DNA of 64,000 nt. It comes from an uncultured Lachnospiraceae bacterium (GTDB taxonomy: Bacteria; Bacillota; Clostridia; Lachnospirales; Lachnospiraceae). The stretch spans positions 1 to 64,000 of the forward strand of contig CAJTUZ010000005.1 of assembly GCA_910579735.1 (NCBI GenBank), given 5' to 3'. Position numbers and translations under genes: made by a program. The notes under the pieces are model-generated. The model was given only the letters and a program-made list of their open reading frames with translations. It was not told where the DNA came from and ran no database searches. Positions 33,257 through 42,010 of the stretch are shown in pieces; the stretch's first letter is position 1; each line of letters opens with the position of its first letter.

Positions 33257-35056
33257 TTACCGCAGCTGATATACTTCATACACCTTTTCGCCTGCGCGGA
33301 AGGTGTCCGTCAGTTCGGCGTTTACATGATAGGTATGCCGCAGATACATGACGGTGGGATTTTCCTTATGATAGAGTCCCTTCTTGAAAATGAAATAAAC
33401 ATGCGGGTTTTGTATGAGGTCTTCGCCGAAGTCTTCTATGCCGTGCGCAGCCAGTTTGAGACGGCTGTTGGGACTGCATACGACACCCCAGTTTGTATAG
33501 AAGAAATTCTGATACGTGTCCGTCTCCGTATCAAAAGGCGATTCGCAGTAATTCTCCAGCGTATCGCTGCCATAAGTCCAGATATAGAAGTTATCCGGCC
33601 GGTTCCGGCAATATTCCTTCAGATCTTCCCATACGGCCTGATGTACATGATAGGACGTATCGATATCCTGCTTGGTACTGTAAATAGAAAACAGGGACAG
33701 TATTGTTACACAGGCGAGCAGCGAAACGAGCGCTTTTTTGCTTTTGAGTGTAAAGAGGTTAAATCCGAATAAAATACCGAGCAGGATCATGAAGTCCGCA
33801 GCAATTAACGGTTGGATGATCCGTTTGGGAAAACGTGCGCCATACAGGAGATACCCCCATGTGACGGTCCGGCCGAACAGGTAGAAAAAGAACGCCGCCA
33901 GAGCAACAGGATTGCGTCTGTGAAAAATCAGGAACAGCGTCACCGGAAAAAACAGCGCAGCGCAGAAATTAAGCGGCTGCATGCCGTTTTGATAGAGAAA
34001 CACCTGCAGACTGTCCGTGACGATTTTTTTAAGCTGTGCCGGTATGGAAATCTGTTTCTGATAATGATCCTTTGCAATCCGGTGCATCTGCGCCCAGTCT
34101 TCCACGCTCATGCCATATCCGATGTACGGCGCGCCGCTTTGCATGTAGAGATAGGTTTCCTGATCGATACCAAGTTCTGCCAGTTCTGCGGTGCATTCTT
34201 CGTAGGGCGGCCATGTATAGAAATCCGTAACGCGCTCTCTGTAGTAGTTGATCCTGACATAATCGGCCCATTCATCCGAAGAGTAGGCAAATGTATGGAC
34301 ACCGTAAAGCGCACCCAGACCAAGGCACAGAAGAAGGCCGAGAGCGAACAGCTTCAGAAAATATTCTTTATAAAAACGCCTGTTGGATATAAGCCATTTG
34401 GAAAGCCATATCATACCGGCAATCGGGAGCATCATATAGAAAACATTCTGCCGCATGCAAAAAGCGAGCCATGCCAAAAAAAGGGTAGGGATATTTTCTT
34501 TCAGATAAGTCAGGAATCCATTGTCGGATCTGGTCGTGATAAACCAGAATAATGCCGTAACAACAGCAAATCCCGCAGTGGTAGTATACTGGACTTCACT
34601 GATGACATTAAGATCCAGCAGGAAAAAAAGCGTTGTCAGGATCGTAAGCGCCGGCAGAAGAATAGAATCCGAACCGGAATGTTTTCGCCAGAGCTGAAGC
34701 ATCCGGCAGTAGATCAGGAAAATACACAGGATATGTACGCTGTGCTGGAACAGACCAAACCACGGAACGGAGCTGTTGATCTGATATAGTCTGCACAGAA
34801 ACCGGGACAACGGATAGAGGAAGAACAGAACATGAGCGTCCGGGTAACCTAAATAGGCGCCTGAGAGGATGCTGTACATCCCCCAGTCGTCGTTTATCCC
34901 ATCGACGGGTTTGATATATATTAAAAGAAACAGATAAAACAGGATCGTAAATAAAAGAAAGATCAGCTTGTCCGAAAAATGGCGTGCTGCAGAGCGTCGT
35001 TCTTTTGTCGAAAATGTCAAATGCTTTAACTCGGGATTGTGTTTTAAAAATGACAT
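33257..35056 (-). CDS. Multi-pass membrane protein, probable GT-C type glycosyltransferase
   Basis: A 599-residue membrane protein with about eleven hydrophobic segments. The first extracytoplasmic loop has GINDDWGMYSILSGAY, an acidic pair in the place expected for GT-C enzymes that use polyprenyl-phosphate sugars. The C-terminal 120 residues form a soluble outer domain. I chose the ATG at 35056, with AGAAAGG ten bases upstream; the frame opens 21 codons earlier. With two GtrB/DPM-like enzymes and a GtrA protein nearby, side-chain glycosylation outside the membrane is a sensible guess. I cannot assign a substrate. Confidence 0.7.
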   Translation of the reverse strand: MSFLKHNPELKHLTFSTKERRSAARHFSDKLIFLLFTILFYLFLLIYIKPVDGINDDWGMYSILSGAYLGYPDAHVLFFLYPLSRFLCRLYQINSSVPWFGLFQHSVHILCIFLIYCRMLQLWRKHSGSDSILLPALTILTTLFFLLDLNVISEVQYTTTAGFAVVTALFWFITTRSDNGFLTYLKENIPTLFLAWLAFCMRQNVFYMMLPIAGMIWLSKWLISNRRFYKEYFLKLFALGLLLCLGLGALYGVHTFAYSSDEWADYVRINYYRERVTDFYTWPPYEECTAELAELGIDQETYLYMQSGAPYIGYGMSVEDWAQMHRIAKDHYQKQISIPAQLKKIVTDSLQVFLYQNGMQPLNFCAALFFPVTLFLIFHRRNPVALAAFFFYLFGRTVTWGYLLYGARFPKRIIQPLIAADFMILLGILFGFNLFTLKSKKALVSLLACVTILSLFSIYSTKQDIDTSYHVHQAVWEDLKEYCRNRPDNFYIWTYGSDTLENYCESPFDTETDTYQNFFYTNWGVVCSPNSRLKLAAHGIEDFGEDLIQNPHVYFIFKKGLYHKENPTVMYLRHTYHVNAELTDTFRAGEKVYEVYQLR

Positions 35057-35331
35057 ATGTGTCAATCCTTTCTGATTGCGTTCGCGGTTTGGAAAGCATC
35101 GGGATAATAGTGCTGCCATACATATTTACAGTTTTATTATTATATACTATAAATAGGCATGGTTACAAGGTTTTATGGGAAATAGCATGATAGTCGTAAA
35201 ATATTAAGAAATTCGAAAGGTTTCATTAATAATTGCAGAGAATGATTTCCGCGGGATAAAAAGTGTGTTATAGTTGATTTAACAGGAAGGTTATAGAAAT
35301 CATTCACGATCATAAAGGAGTGTGAGCTGAA

Positions 35332-36495
35332 ATGGATCATAGAAGAGGAAGAAGAAACGGAGAGGATCATAATTCGTATCTCAACGGCAGGATTACCCTG
35401 CTGGCTATTATGATAGGGTTCTGTATTCTTGCCATAATAGAGATTGCTTTCGGGCAGGCAAGATTAAAGACGGAAAAAGAAAGACTGGCTATGGAAGAGC
35501 GGAATTATCAGGCTATGCAGGCGGCAGAGCTTGAAAAAGACGCCGTATCCGAGCCGGAGCAGGAACAGACGCCTGAAGAACCCCGGACAGAGGATGCGCA
35601 GGATAATACAATAACGAATACCAATTATGTTCCTGAGCAGAGTACGGATACACAGGTAGTCGATACGACAAACAATACGGCCGACGGAACCGCCGATGGC
35701 GCGGATCCGGCAGTGCAGACCGCAGAGGACGATACGAAAGAATACGATATGCAGCTCGTTTTTCTCGGCGACAGTATTTTAGACAATACCCGTGAATATG
35801 ACGGGGTGGCGACGCTGATTGCAGGCGCCTGCAATGCCAGAGTATATAATCTTTCCATTGGAGGGACGACCGCGGCGCTGAAGCAGACGGATCAGTATGA
35901 CTTTAATAATTGGAATTCTTCCTCTCTGCTTGGCGTTGTGAATGCCATAATCGGCAATATAGATAAAAGTTTCTTCAAGGATTATAAAGCAGGGCAGGTC
36001 ATGAATACCTGTGATTTCTCCCAGACGGATTATTTTATCATCGAGTATGGCGTGAACGATTTCCTGGCGCAGGTTCCGGTCAGCAAATATCTGGAAGGCG
36101 GCGGTGAATTAAATGTACAGAATTATCACACATATGCGGGGGCGCTTGATATTGCCGTAACGCTTTTGCATGATACTTATCCGAATGCGAAGATTCTGGT
36201 GATCGCACCGCACTACTGCCAGATATTCAGCGGAGAGACTTTTATCGGCGATGGATATTCCCTCGATTATGGTTACGGCGCGCTGATCGATTATGCGAGA
36301 GTCTGCGGCTATGTGGCGGAACAGCATAAGGAAGATGGCGTCATGTTCTATAATGCGTTTGAAGAAAGCGGCATCAATGCCTATACGGCAGACCAGTGTC
36401 TTGAGGACGGCATTCACCTGACCGCGGAAGGCCGGCGTAAATATGCGGAATATGCGGCCAGACTGATATTGGCTGACTTTAACCGCGAAGAATAA
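35332..36495 (+). CDS. Membrane-anchored SGNH/GDSL hydrolase
   Basis: A 387-residue protein. A single membrane segment at about residues 20-41 is followed by a charged helix and a long Thr/Asp/Glu-rich low-complexity linker (about 60-135). The SGNH domain follows: GDS with Ser148 (FLGDSILDN), the block III Asn in EYGVNDF, and the Asp/His pair in DGIHLTAEG near residues 359-362. It is therefore an extracytoplasmic esterase or acyltransferase on a stalk. Its role with the neighbouring MBOAT enzymes is inferred from context. Confidence 0.88.
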   Translation: MDHRRGRRNGEDHNSYLNGRITLLAIMIGFCILAIIEIAFGQARLKTEKERLAMEERNYQAMQAAELEKDAVSEPEQEQTPEEPRTEDAQDNTITNTNYVPEQSTDTQVVDTTNNTADGTADGADPAVQTAEDDTKEYDMQLVFLGDSILDNTREYDGVATLIAGACNARVYNLSIGGTTAALKQTDQYDFNNWNSSSLLGVVNAIIGNIDKSFFKDYKAGQVMNTCDFSQTDYFIIEYGVNDFLAQVPVSKYLEGGGELNVQNYHTYAGALDIAVTLLHDTYPNAKILVIAPHYCQIFSGETFIGDGYSLDYGYGALIDYARVCGYVAEQHKEDGVMFYNAFEESGINAYTADQCLEDGIHLTAEGRRKYAEYAARLILADFNREE

Positions 36496-36518
36496 GCCGA
36501 AGATCAGAGATCTTCGGC
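36496..36518 (+). terminator. Hairpin after the SGNH gene
   Basis: GCCGAAGATC (36496-36505) and GATCTTCGGC (36509-36518) pair perfectly around a 3-base loop, starting directly after the stop codon. There is no T-tract, and the hairpin runs straight into the 47-nt repeats. Confidence 0.5.
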
Positions 36519-36632
36519 TGCGAGTTTGGGCATCATGCCCAAACATCGCGGGTTGAGTCAGAACGGAAGAAATGATGAAAATTTAGCTGCGGATTTGGGC
36601 GGTTAGCCCAAACATCGCGGGCTGCGTCAGAA
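36517..36632. repeat. Two tandem copies of a 47-nt hairpin repeat
   Basis: Copy 1 spans 36517-36563 and copy 2 spans 36586-36632. They share GCTGCG, a TTTGGGC/GCCCAAA stem-loop, then ACATCGCGGG and GTCAGAA. The loop of each stem differs while the stems are kept, which suggests selection on structure. They lie between the SGNH gene and the ACP gene. Confidence 0.75.
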
Positions 36633-36706
36633 AATTGGGTTGAAAAAAACGGCGGAATCCGATATAGTGGAAGTAACGGACATGTTGGGAAAGGATTGGA
36701 TTTTGG

Positions 36707-36949
36707 ATGAGCAGAGAAGAAGTTTTTGAAAAATTAAACGAAGTTTTCAGGGATGTGTTTGATGATGAGGAAATCCAGGTGACCGATGCAACCACTGCGG
36801 ATGATATTGAGGAATGGGATTCTCTGGAACACATCAATCTCCTGGCGGCAGTAGAACAGGAATTTGGCATGAAATTTAATATGGGACAGGTTGTGTCCAT
36901 GAAAAACGTGGGTGAGATGGCAGACATTATCATCAGCCAGATCGGTTGA
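36707..36949 (+). CDS. Acyl carrier protein
   Basis: An acidic 80-residue carrier protein. Ser39 in the DSL motif (EEWDSLEHINLL) would carry the 4'-phosphopantetheine arm. The four-helix fold is evident from the pattern of hydrophobic residues. It sits alone among surface-polysaccharide genes, not beside fatty-acid synthesis genes, so it is probably a dedicated carrier, comparable in logic to DltC, supplying acyl groups for glycan modification. No adenylation enzyme or HAD-type FkbH loader is visible in the window. AAAGGA lies about eleven bases upstream. Confidence 0.92.
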   Translation: MSREEVFEKLNEVFRDVFDDEEIQVTDATTADDIEEWDSLEHINLLAAVEQEFGMKFNMGQVVSMKNVGEMADIIISQIG

Positions 36950-37041
36950 GCAGGAGCGGAGACCGGAGCAAAAACGGATGATAACGTATTATGCACACGG
37001 ATGGAGAACACAGAGCAAATAAAGAATACAAAACAGATCAT

Positions 37042-37066
37042 AGAAAGTGCGTCCTGCGCACTTTCT
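37042..37066. terminator. Bidirectional terminator between the ACP and VOC genes
   Basis: AGAAAGTGCG (37042-37051) pairs perfectly with CGCACTTTCT (37057-37066) around a 5-base loop, followed by ATTATTTT on the plus strand. It separates two convergent genes. Confidence 0.7.
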
Positions 37067-37092
37067 ATTATTTTGGAGGTTCATAAGGACCG

Positions 37093-37488
37093 TTATTTGA
37101 TCAGTTCGATCATTCCAAGGAACGGACTCATCAGAAAAACCACTTCCCTGTTTTGCAGGGCGGGAGCAGGGGTGAGCGTATCAATGGCCGTGAAACCGTC
37201 TGACACAAGTGTCATATAGTCCTGTTCGAAATGTTCCGTTTCGTAGCAGATGTGATAAGGACAGTTTTTGTATTTTTTCATCAACCCGGATACGACGGAA
37301 TCTTTTGCAACCGGTGAAACCAGTTCGATGAGATAACCGTCTTTTTGCAGGAAACAGATGCTGACCTTACGGATATCGTCATATATGGTATCCTGCGCGG
37401 TCTTGTACCCGAGATTTTGAAAAGCGTTTATTGCGGCGTCCATTTTTTTTACAAGATAACCGATGTGGTGTACTTTCAGTGATGGCAT
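37093..37488 (-). CDS. VOC family protein (glyoxalase/methylmalonyl-CoA epimerase-like)
   Basis: A 131-residue vicinal-oxygen-chelate protein. LKVHHIGYLVKKMDAAI at the N-terminus has the metal-binding His of the first beta-alpha-beta module. The second module starts PYHICYETEHFEQ. The Glu in FLGMIELI is the expected last ligand. Such proteins often occur beside carrier proteins in polysaccharide-acylation clusters, and the ACP gene lies just across a terminator. The substrate is unknown. The ORF starts at the first ATG, after GGGAGAACG. Confidence 0.85.
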   Translation of the reverse strand: MPSLKVHHIGYLVKKMDAAINAFQNLGYKTAQDTIYDDIRKVSICFLQKDGYLIELVSPVAKDSVVSGLMKKYKNCPYHICYETEHFEQDYMTLVSDGFTAIDTLTPAPALQNREVVFLMSPFLGMIELIK

Positions 37489-37677
37489 AATCGTTCTCCC
37501 TTATTGATAAATGTTTCAAGATTGTGTATATTAAAAAGTAGCGGTAAATGATTCATTTACGAACTTACAGTCATTATACAGGAATTTAGGGTTTTTGGGA
37601 AATCATTTTCCTGCCCGGTAAGGTAAATTGCCGCAGGATGAACTTGAAATGGATGTTTTTTACATGAGGGAACTGAT

Positions 37678-38145
37678 ATGGGGAAAATAAAGGCGCTGTA
37701 TGATCATAACAAGGATTTTGTCATGGAAGTGATCCATTTCGGTATAGTCGGCGTGATAAATACAATGATGGGCTGGGGCATCATGGCCGTATTATATAAT
37801 CTGATTCATTTAAACTACTGGTTATCCACGGGGATCTCTTATTTTATCGGGGGTGTTTTTTCATATCATGCCAACGGTAAAGTGACTTTCAAAGTGGAGA
37901 ATAAGGATAAATGGCTGCCGTACCGGTTTGCCGCCAATCTGATCGTCTGCTATCTGATCGCTTTTGGCGTGGCGAAACCGCTTGTGATCCGTATCCTGGC
38001 AGCGCAGCCTGCCGTGATTGTGGACAACGCGGCGATGGCTCTTGGAACGGTGATTTTTGTCGCACTGAACTTTTTCGGACAGAAAATAGTGGTTTTCCGC
38101 AAAACAGGAAAACGTAAACAGGGAACAAAGGAGCAGCGCAATTGA
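37678..38145 (+). CDS. GtrA-like membrane protein
   Basis: A 155-residue protein with four predicted membrane segments, the usual size for GtrA. It shows the family start FVMEVIHFGIVGVINTMMGW and a last helix ending NFFGQKIVVFR. GtrA proteins are thought to flip undecaprenyl-phosphate-linked monosaccharides across the membrane. It could serve the GtrB-like enzymes encoded at 25805 and 32268. The stop codon overlaps the start of the next gene by one base, so both are translated together. Confidence 0.9.
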   Translation: MGKIKALYDHNKDFVMEVIHFGIVGVINTMMGWGIMAVLYNLIHLNYWLSTGISYFIGGVFSYHANGKVTFKVENKDKWLPYRFAANLIVCYLIAFGVAKPLVIRILAAQPAVIVDNAAMALGTVIFVALNFFGQKIVVFRKTGKRKQGTKEQRN

Positions 38146-39899
38146 TGAAAAAAATAACAGAACATCCGTTATTTATATGGATCTCAAAATACTGGTTTCT
38201 TTTCCCGATCCTTGGGTTTCTATTGTTTGAAGGGATTGTCTTTGGTTACTATGGAGAAAGAAGCTATATCGGCATTCATGACAATCTGGACCTGTTTCTG
38301 GCACAGTTCCAGATGTTAAAAAATACGGACTCTTTCTGGGCGCATGGTGTGGACGTGCCGTTCCTTGGCGGCATCAGCAGAGATAATCTGCCTTCGGAAT
38401 TATCGCTTTATACGCTTTTGTATATGATCTTTCCGACGTTTACCGCATATATACTGGGACTGCTTTTCAAAATCGTGCTGGCGGTCATATCCTTTAGACT
38501 GTTAGCTAAGGAATTGTATGCGGACAAGTATATGCAGTACCGGCCGATCATCTATATGACAGGGTTTGCTTATGGTATCCTTCATGTTTTTCCCGCTTTT
38601 GGTTTTGCTTTTGCATCGATGCCGCTTGCGGCCTATTTGTTTCTCCGAATATACAGAAAGCCGGAGAAATGGCTGTATCTGCTGCTGTTTTCCTATCCGC
38701 TTGTATCCTATTTTTCTTATATGGGTATTTTTATTCTGGGGTATGGGGTGATCGCCTTTATCTGGCTTTCCGTCAGAGACAGGAAACCTGTCTGGCGGCT
38801 TTTACTTGCAGTCGCCGTTCTGGCGCTTGGGTATATCGGATGTGAATATCGTCTGTTTGGACAGATGCTTCTTAGCGATGAGGTGACGATCCGCTCCACG
38901 ATCGTAAATGCCGATCTGTCTGTAACAGAGGCGCTTCGAGAGATGTTCACCGTATGGAAGGAAGGAATTTTTCATGCGGATGGTGTGCACGGCAAACTGA
39001 TCCTGCCGGCCTGTATCCTGTATTTTATTTATAATAACGCACGATATATAATGAAAAAGCAGGCCCGCGGCATTCTGCATGATCCGTTCAATTTCGTTAT
39101 GCTGTTTCTTGTTTTTAATTGTGTTGTGTATGGATTGTACGATTTTGCGCCGCTTAGGGAACTTGTGGAGAAATTGGTGCCGCCGCTTCAAGGCTGGCAG
39201 TTCAACCGTACGGTGTTCTTTAACCCGTTTCTCTGGTATGCGGCGCTGTTCCTCATCTGCATGCAGTTATATGACGCAGGTGTCATACAGATGTGGATTG
39301 CCAATGTACTCGTCTGCATTGCAGCTTTGATCGTCATACTGGAGCCGACACGGTACAATGATATTTATAACACTTGTTATCACCGTGCATATGAATATTT
39401 TCATGGAACGGAAGCTGATGAGTTTACGTATGAGCAGTTCTATGCGCAAGATTTATTTGAGGAAATCAAAGAGGATATCGGGTATCGGGGAGAATGGTCG
39501 GCGGCGTACGGTTTCCACCCGGCCGTACTGGAATATAACGGTATCGCGACATTGGACGGATATCTTGGTTTTTATCCGCAGCAATATAAAGAAGATTTTC
39601 GGAAAGTGATCGCGCCGGCGCTGGAGCGGGTAGAAGAGACAAGGATCTATTATGACGATTGGGGCGCGCGGGTCTATTTATATTCCGGCACCGATCTGAG
39701 CATTGTGCAGGCAACAAAAAGTATCCATGCGACGGATTTTGATATTTATATTGATTCAGAGAGCTTTAAGGCGCTCGGCGGAGAATATATTTTTTCCCGG
39801 CTGGAGCTTACAAACGCGGAAGAAGCGGGGCTTGCCCTGCTTGGCAGTTATACCGCCAAAGATCAGAGCTGCACGATATATGTTTATCGGGCCGAATAG
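38145..39899 (+). CDS. DUF6044-like multi-pass membrane protein
   Basis: A 584-residue protein with about ten membrane segments and a soluble C-terminal domain from about residue 420. ERSYIGIHDNLDLFLAQFQML near the N-terminus is a charged extracytoplasmic loop similar in place to the acceptor loop of GT-C enzymes. The C-terminal domain is Tyr-rich (YEYFHGTEADEFTYEQFY). I read it as a DUF6044-type protein from clostridial polysaccharide loci. An ATG is used at 38145, one base overlapping gtrA, with AAGGAG upstream. A GT-C glycosyltransferase role is likely but unproven. Confidence 0.75.
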   Translation: MKKITEHPLFIWISKYWFLFPILGFLLFEGIVFGYYGERSYIGIHDNLDLFLAQFQMLKNTDSFWAHGVDVPFLGGISRDNLPSELSLYTLLYMIFPTFTAYILGLLFKIVLAVISFRLLAKELYADKYMQYRPIIYMTGFAYGILHVFPAFGFAFASMPLAAYLFLRIYRKPEKWLYLLLFSYPLVSYFSYMGIFILGYGVIAFIWLSVRDRKPVWRLLLAVAVLALGYIGCEYRLFGQMLLSDEVTIRSTIVNADLSVTEALREMFTVWKEGIFHADGVHGKLILPACILYFIYNNARYIMKKQARGILHDPFNFVMLFLVFNCVVYGLYDFAPLRELVEKLVPPLQGWQFNRTVFFNPFLWYAALFLICMQLYDAGVIQMWIANVLVCIAALIVILEPTRYNDIYNTCYHRAYEYFHGTEADEFTYEQFYAQDLFEEIKEDIGYRGEWSAAYGFHPAVLEYNGIATLDGYLGFYPQQYKEDFRKVIAPALERVEETRIYYDDWGARVYLYSGTDLSIVQATKSIHATDFDIYIDSESFKALGGEYIFSRLELTNAEEAGLALLGSYTAKDQSCTIYVYRAE

Positions 39900-39950
39900 A
39901 TGGACAATTGTATTTGCCTGAGACTAAATAAAAGAAAGAGAGAGAAGACT

Positions 39951-40934
39951 ATGCCGATCAGAGTACACAATTTTGCAGGAGTGCTTGGCTGGAATGCCAG
40001 AAAATATCTGCCGGGATTATCGACGGAGAGCTATTTGAAACTGCAGTTTCTGACAAGAAGAAAGCAGCAGAAGAAGTATATAGAATATTTCTTTGCGCAG
40101 AAAGAGACGCCGCATCCGCTTGTGGTGAATTTGGAGACGGTAAACCGCTGCAACAGTACCTGTGAATTCTGCACGGCGAATATCCATGCCGAAAAGCGTC
40201 CCTATATGAAAATGCCGGAAGAACTTTATTATTCGATCATCGACCAGCTGGCGGAATGGGGATATAAAGGGCATCTGACATTGTACGGCAACAATGAGCC
40301 GTGGCTGGATAAAAGGATCGTGGAATTCCACGCATATGCGAGAGAGAAGCTTCCGGATGCTTTTATCTTCATGTCCACGAACGGGCTGCTTCTGGATATC
40401 GATAAGGTCAGATCGATCATTCCGTATGTGGATCAGCTTATTATCAATAACTACTGTTTGGATATGAAACTCCACGATAATATCCGGAAGATCTATGAGC
40501 ATGTGCAGCAAAATCCCGATGAATTCAAAGATGTGGATATTCTGATACAGATCCGTTATCTGAAAGAAGTATTGACAAACCGGGCCGGCAGTGCACCGAA
40601 TAAGCAGTCAAAGGGGAAGATCATCAAAGAGACCTGTCTGATGCCGTATACCGACATGTGGATTATGCCAAACGGCAAACTCGGTATCTGCTGCTGCGAT
40701 AATTTTGAGGTGACCGATCTGGCAGATCTGCATGAAGTGCCGCTAAAAGACGGTTGGAACAGCGCGCAGTATCAGACGCTCCGGGACGCGGTCAAAGATG
40801 GAAGACAGAATTATCCGTTCTGTAAATACTGCGATTTTATTGACGCAGGACTCCGAATGGATGCCGTAAACGATGTTTTGAAGCATCACGATAAAATGCA
40901 CGGAGCAAGACAGTCGGTCTTTAAAAAGGGATAG
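39951..40934 (+). CDS. Radical SAM/SPASM domain protein
   Basis: A 327-residue enzyme. The cluster motif CxxxCxxC is at residues 67-74 (CNSTCEFC). The C-terminal SPASM-type region has ICCCDNF and YPFCKYCDF, giving Cys ligands for an additional cluster. The N-terminal 55 residues are basic and unusual. I chose the ATG at 39951 after AGAGAGAAG; the frame opens 17 codons earlier. It lies three bases before an SGNH lipoprotein gene. In such loci radical SAM/SPASM proteins may modify sugars or lipid anchors, but no substrate can be named. Confidence 0.88.
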   Translation: MPIRVHNFAGVLGWNARKYLPGLSTESYLKLQFLTRRKQQKKYIEYFFAQKETPHPLVVNLETVNRCNSTCEFCTANIHAEKRPYMKMPEELYYSIIDQLAEWGYKGHLTLYGNNEPWLDKRIVEFHAYAREKLPDAFIFMSTNGLLLDIDKVRSIIPYVDQLIINNYCLDMKLHDNIRKIYEHVQQNPDEFKDVDILIQIRYLKEVLTNRAGSAPNKQSKGKIIKETCLMPYTDMWIMPNGKLGICCCDNFEVTDLADLHEVPLKDGWNSAQYQTLRDAVKDGRQNYPFCKYCDFIDAGLRMDAVNDVLKHHDKMHGARQSVFKKG

Positions 40935-40936
40935 GG

Positions 40937-41950
40937 ATGAAAAAGAGCATGCGGAAAGCAAAATTGAATAAAAAGCACATGTTATTAAAATGCGTCCTGC
41001 AGAAAACGCGGTTTTTGAGAGCTGCGGCATTTGCATGTGTGTTTCTGCTTTTTCTGGGAGGATGTGCCGGCAATACGGACACAGCAGATATGTCGGACGC
41101 CGATATGGATACAGCGGGCAATGCCGGTGAAGAAGCGAATGAAAACGAAGGCTCCGATACGCCGCCGGGCGAAGGCTGGGAGATCGTGGAAGAAGAAAAC
41201 ATACCGCAGCAGAATGCGGAAAATACCCCGGCAGATACGGAAACAACGTATCTATCCATTCTGGGAGACAGTATTTCTACATTTGACGATTGGATTCCGG
41301 AGGGATATTATGACTTTTATCCCATGAACGGAGCAGTGGCGGATGTCGGACAGACATGGTGGAAAATGGTCCTCGATGATACGGGAATGCAGTTGTGCGT
41401 CAACGGTTCCAGCTCCGGCAGTACATGCGCCGGGGATTCGACAGGAACTGCCGATCCCCAGCATGGATGCAGCGATTTCCGGATAAACGGCCTTACGGCG
41501 GCAGATGGCAGTATTCCTGATGTGATCATCGTATATATGGGGACGAATGATTTTATCAAAGCCGTACCGCTTGGTGATAACGATGGGACAAGAGCGGTAG
41601 CGGAAGGAAGTATTGAGAATTTCAGTGATGCGTATTGTCTCATTCTGGATAAGCTGCATGAACGATATCCGGATGCGCAGATATTCTGCTGTAAGTTAAT
41701 GCCGGTCGGCGTTGTGGGAGCCGATATGACATATGAGCCGTTTGTCAATGAACAGGGAATGACAATAGACAGTTACAGCAGGCAGATCGAGACCATTGCG
41801 GCGGCCAAAGGATATCCGCTGATCGATCTGGAGAATTGCGGGATGACGATGGAAAATATGATACAGTATGTGTCGGATGGGGTGCATCTGAATCCTGAAG
41901 GAATGAAATTGATCCGTGACGCGGTGGAAGCGGTTATTGCAGGGAATTAA
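40937..41950 (+). CDS. SGNH/GDSL hydrolase lipoprotein
   Basis: A 337-residue lipoprotein. After a basic N-terminus and a hydrophobic stretch (about 27-40) comes the lipobox LFLGGC, with Cys43 as the lipid-anchored residue. A Glu/Asp/Asn-rich linker follows to about residue 100. The hydrolase domain has ILGDSISTFD, the block III Asn in YMGTNDF and the Asp/His pair in DGVHLNPEG. It should act outside the cell on ester bonds of a glycan. AAAAAGGGATAGGG precedes the ATG. It is coupled to the radical SAM gene. Confidence 0.93.
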   Translation: MKKSMRKAKLNKKHMLLKCVLQKTRFLRAAAFACVFLLFLGGCAGNTDTADMSDADMDTAGNAGEEANENEGSDTPPGEGWEIVEEENIPQQNAENTPADTETTYLSILGDSISTFDDWIPEGYYDFYPMNGAVADVGQTWWKMVLDDTGMQLCVNGSSSGSTCAGDSTGTADPQHGCSDFRINGLTAADGSIPDVIIVYMGTNDFIKAVPLGDNDGTRAVAEGSIENFSDAYCLILDKLHERYPDAQIFCCKLMPVGVVGADMTYEPFVNEQGMTIDSYSRQIETIAAAKGYPLIDLENCGMTMENMIQYVSDGVHLNPEGMKLIRDAVEAVIAGN

Positions 41951-41985
41951 TACAGATCCGGCTGCGCGGCAGTTCAGATAAAAAA

Positions 41986-42006
41986 ACGGCGGGGTAATCC
42001 CGCTGT
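41986..42006. terminator. Bidirectional terminator
   Basis: A stem of eight pairs (ACGGCGGG with CCCGCTGT, one G-T) with A-run on one side and TTTTTTT on the other, between the convergent SGNH lipoprotein and FAD oxidoreductase genes. Confidence 0.8.
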
Positions 42007-42010
42007 TTTT

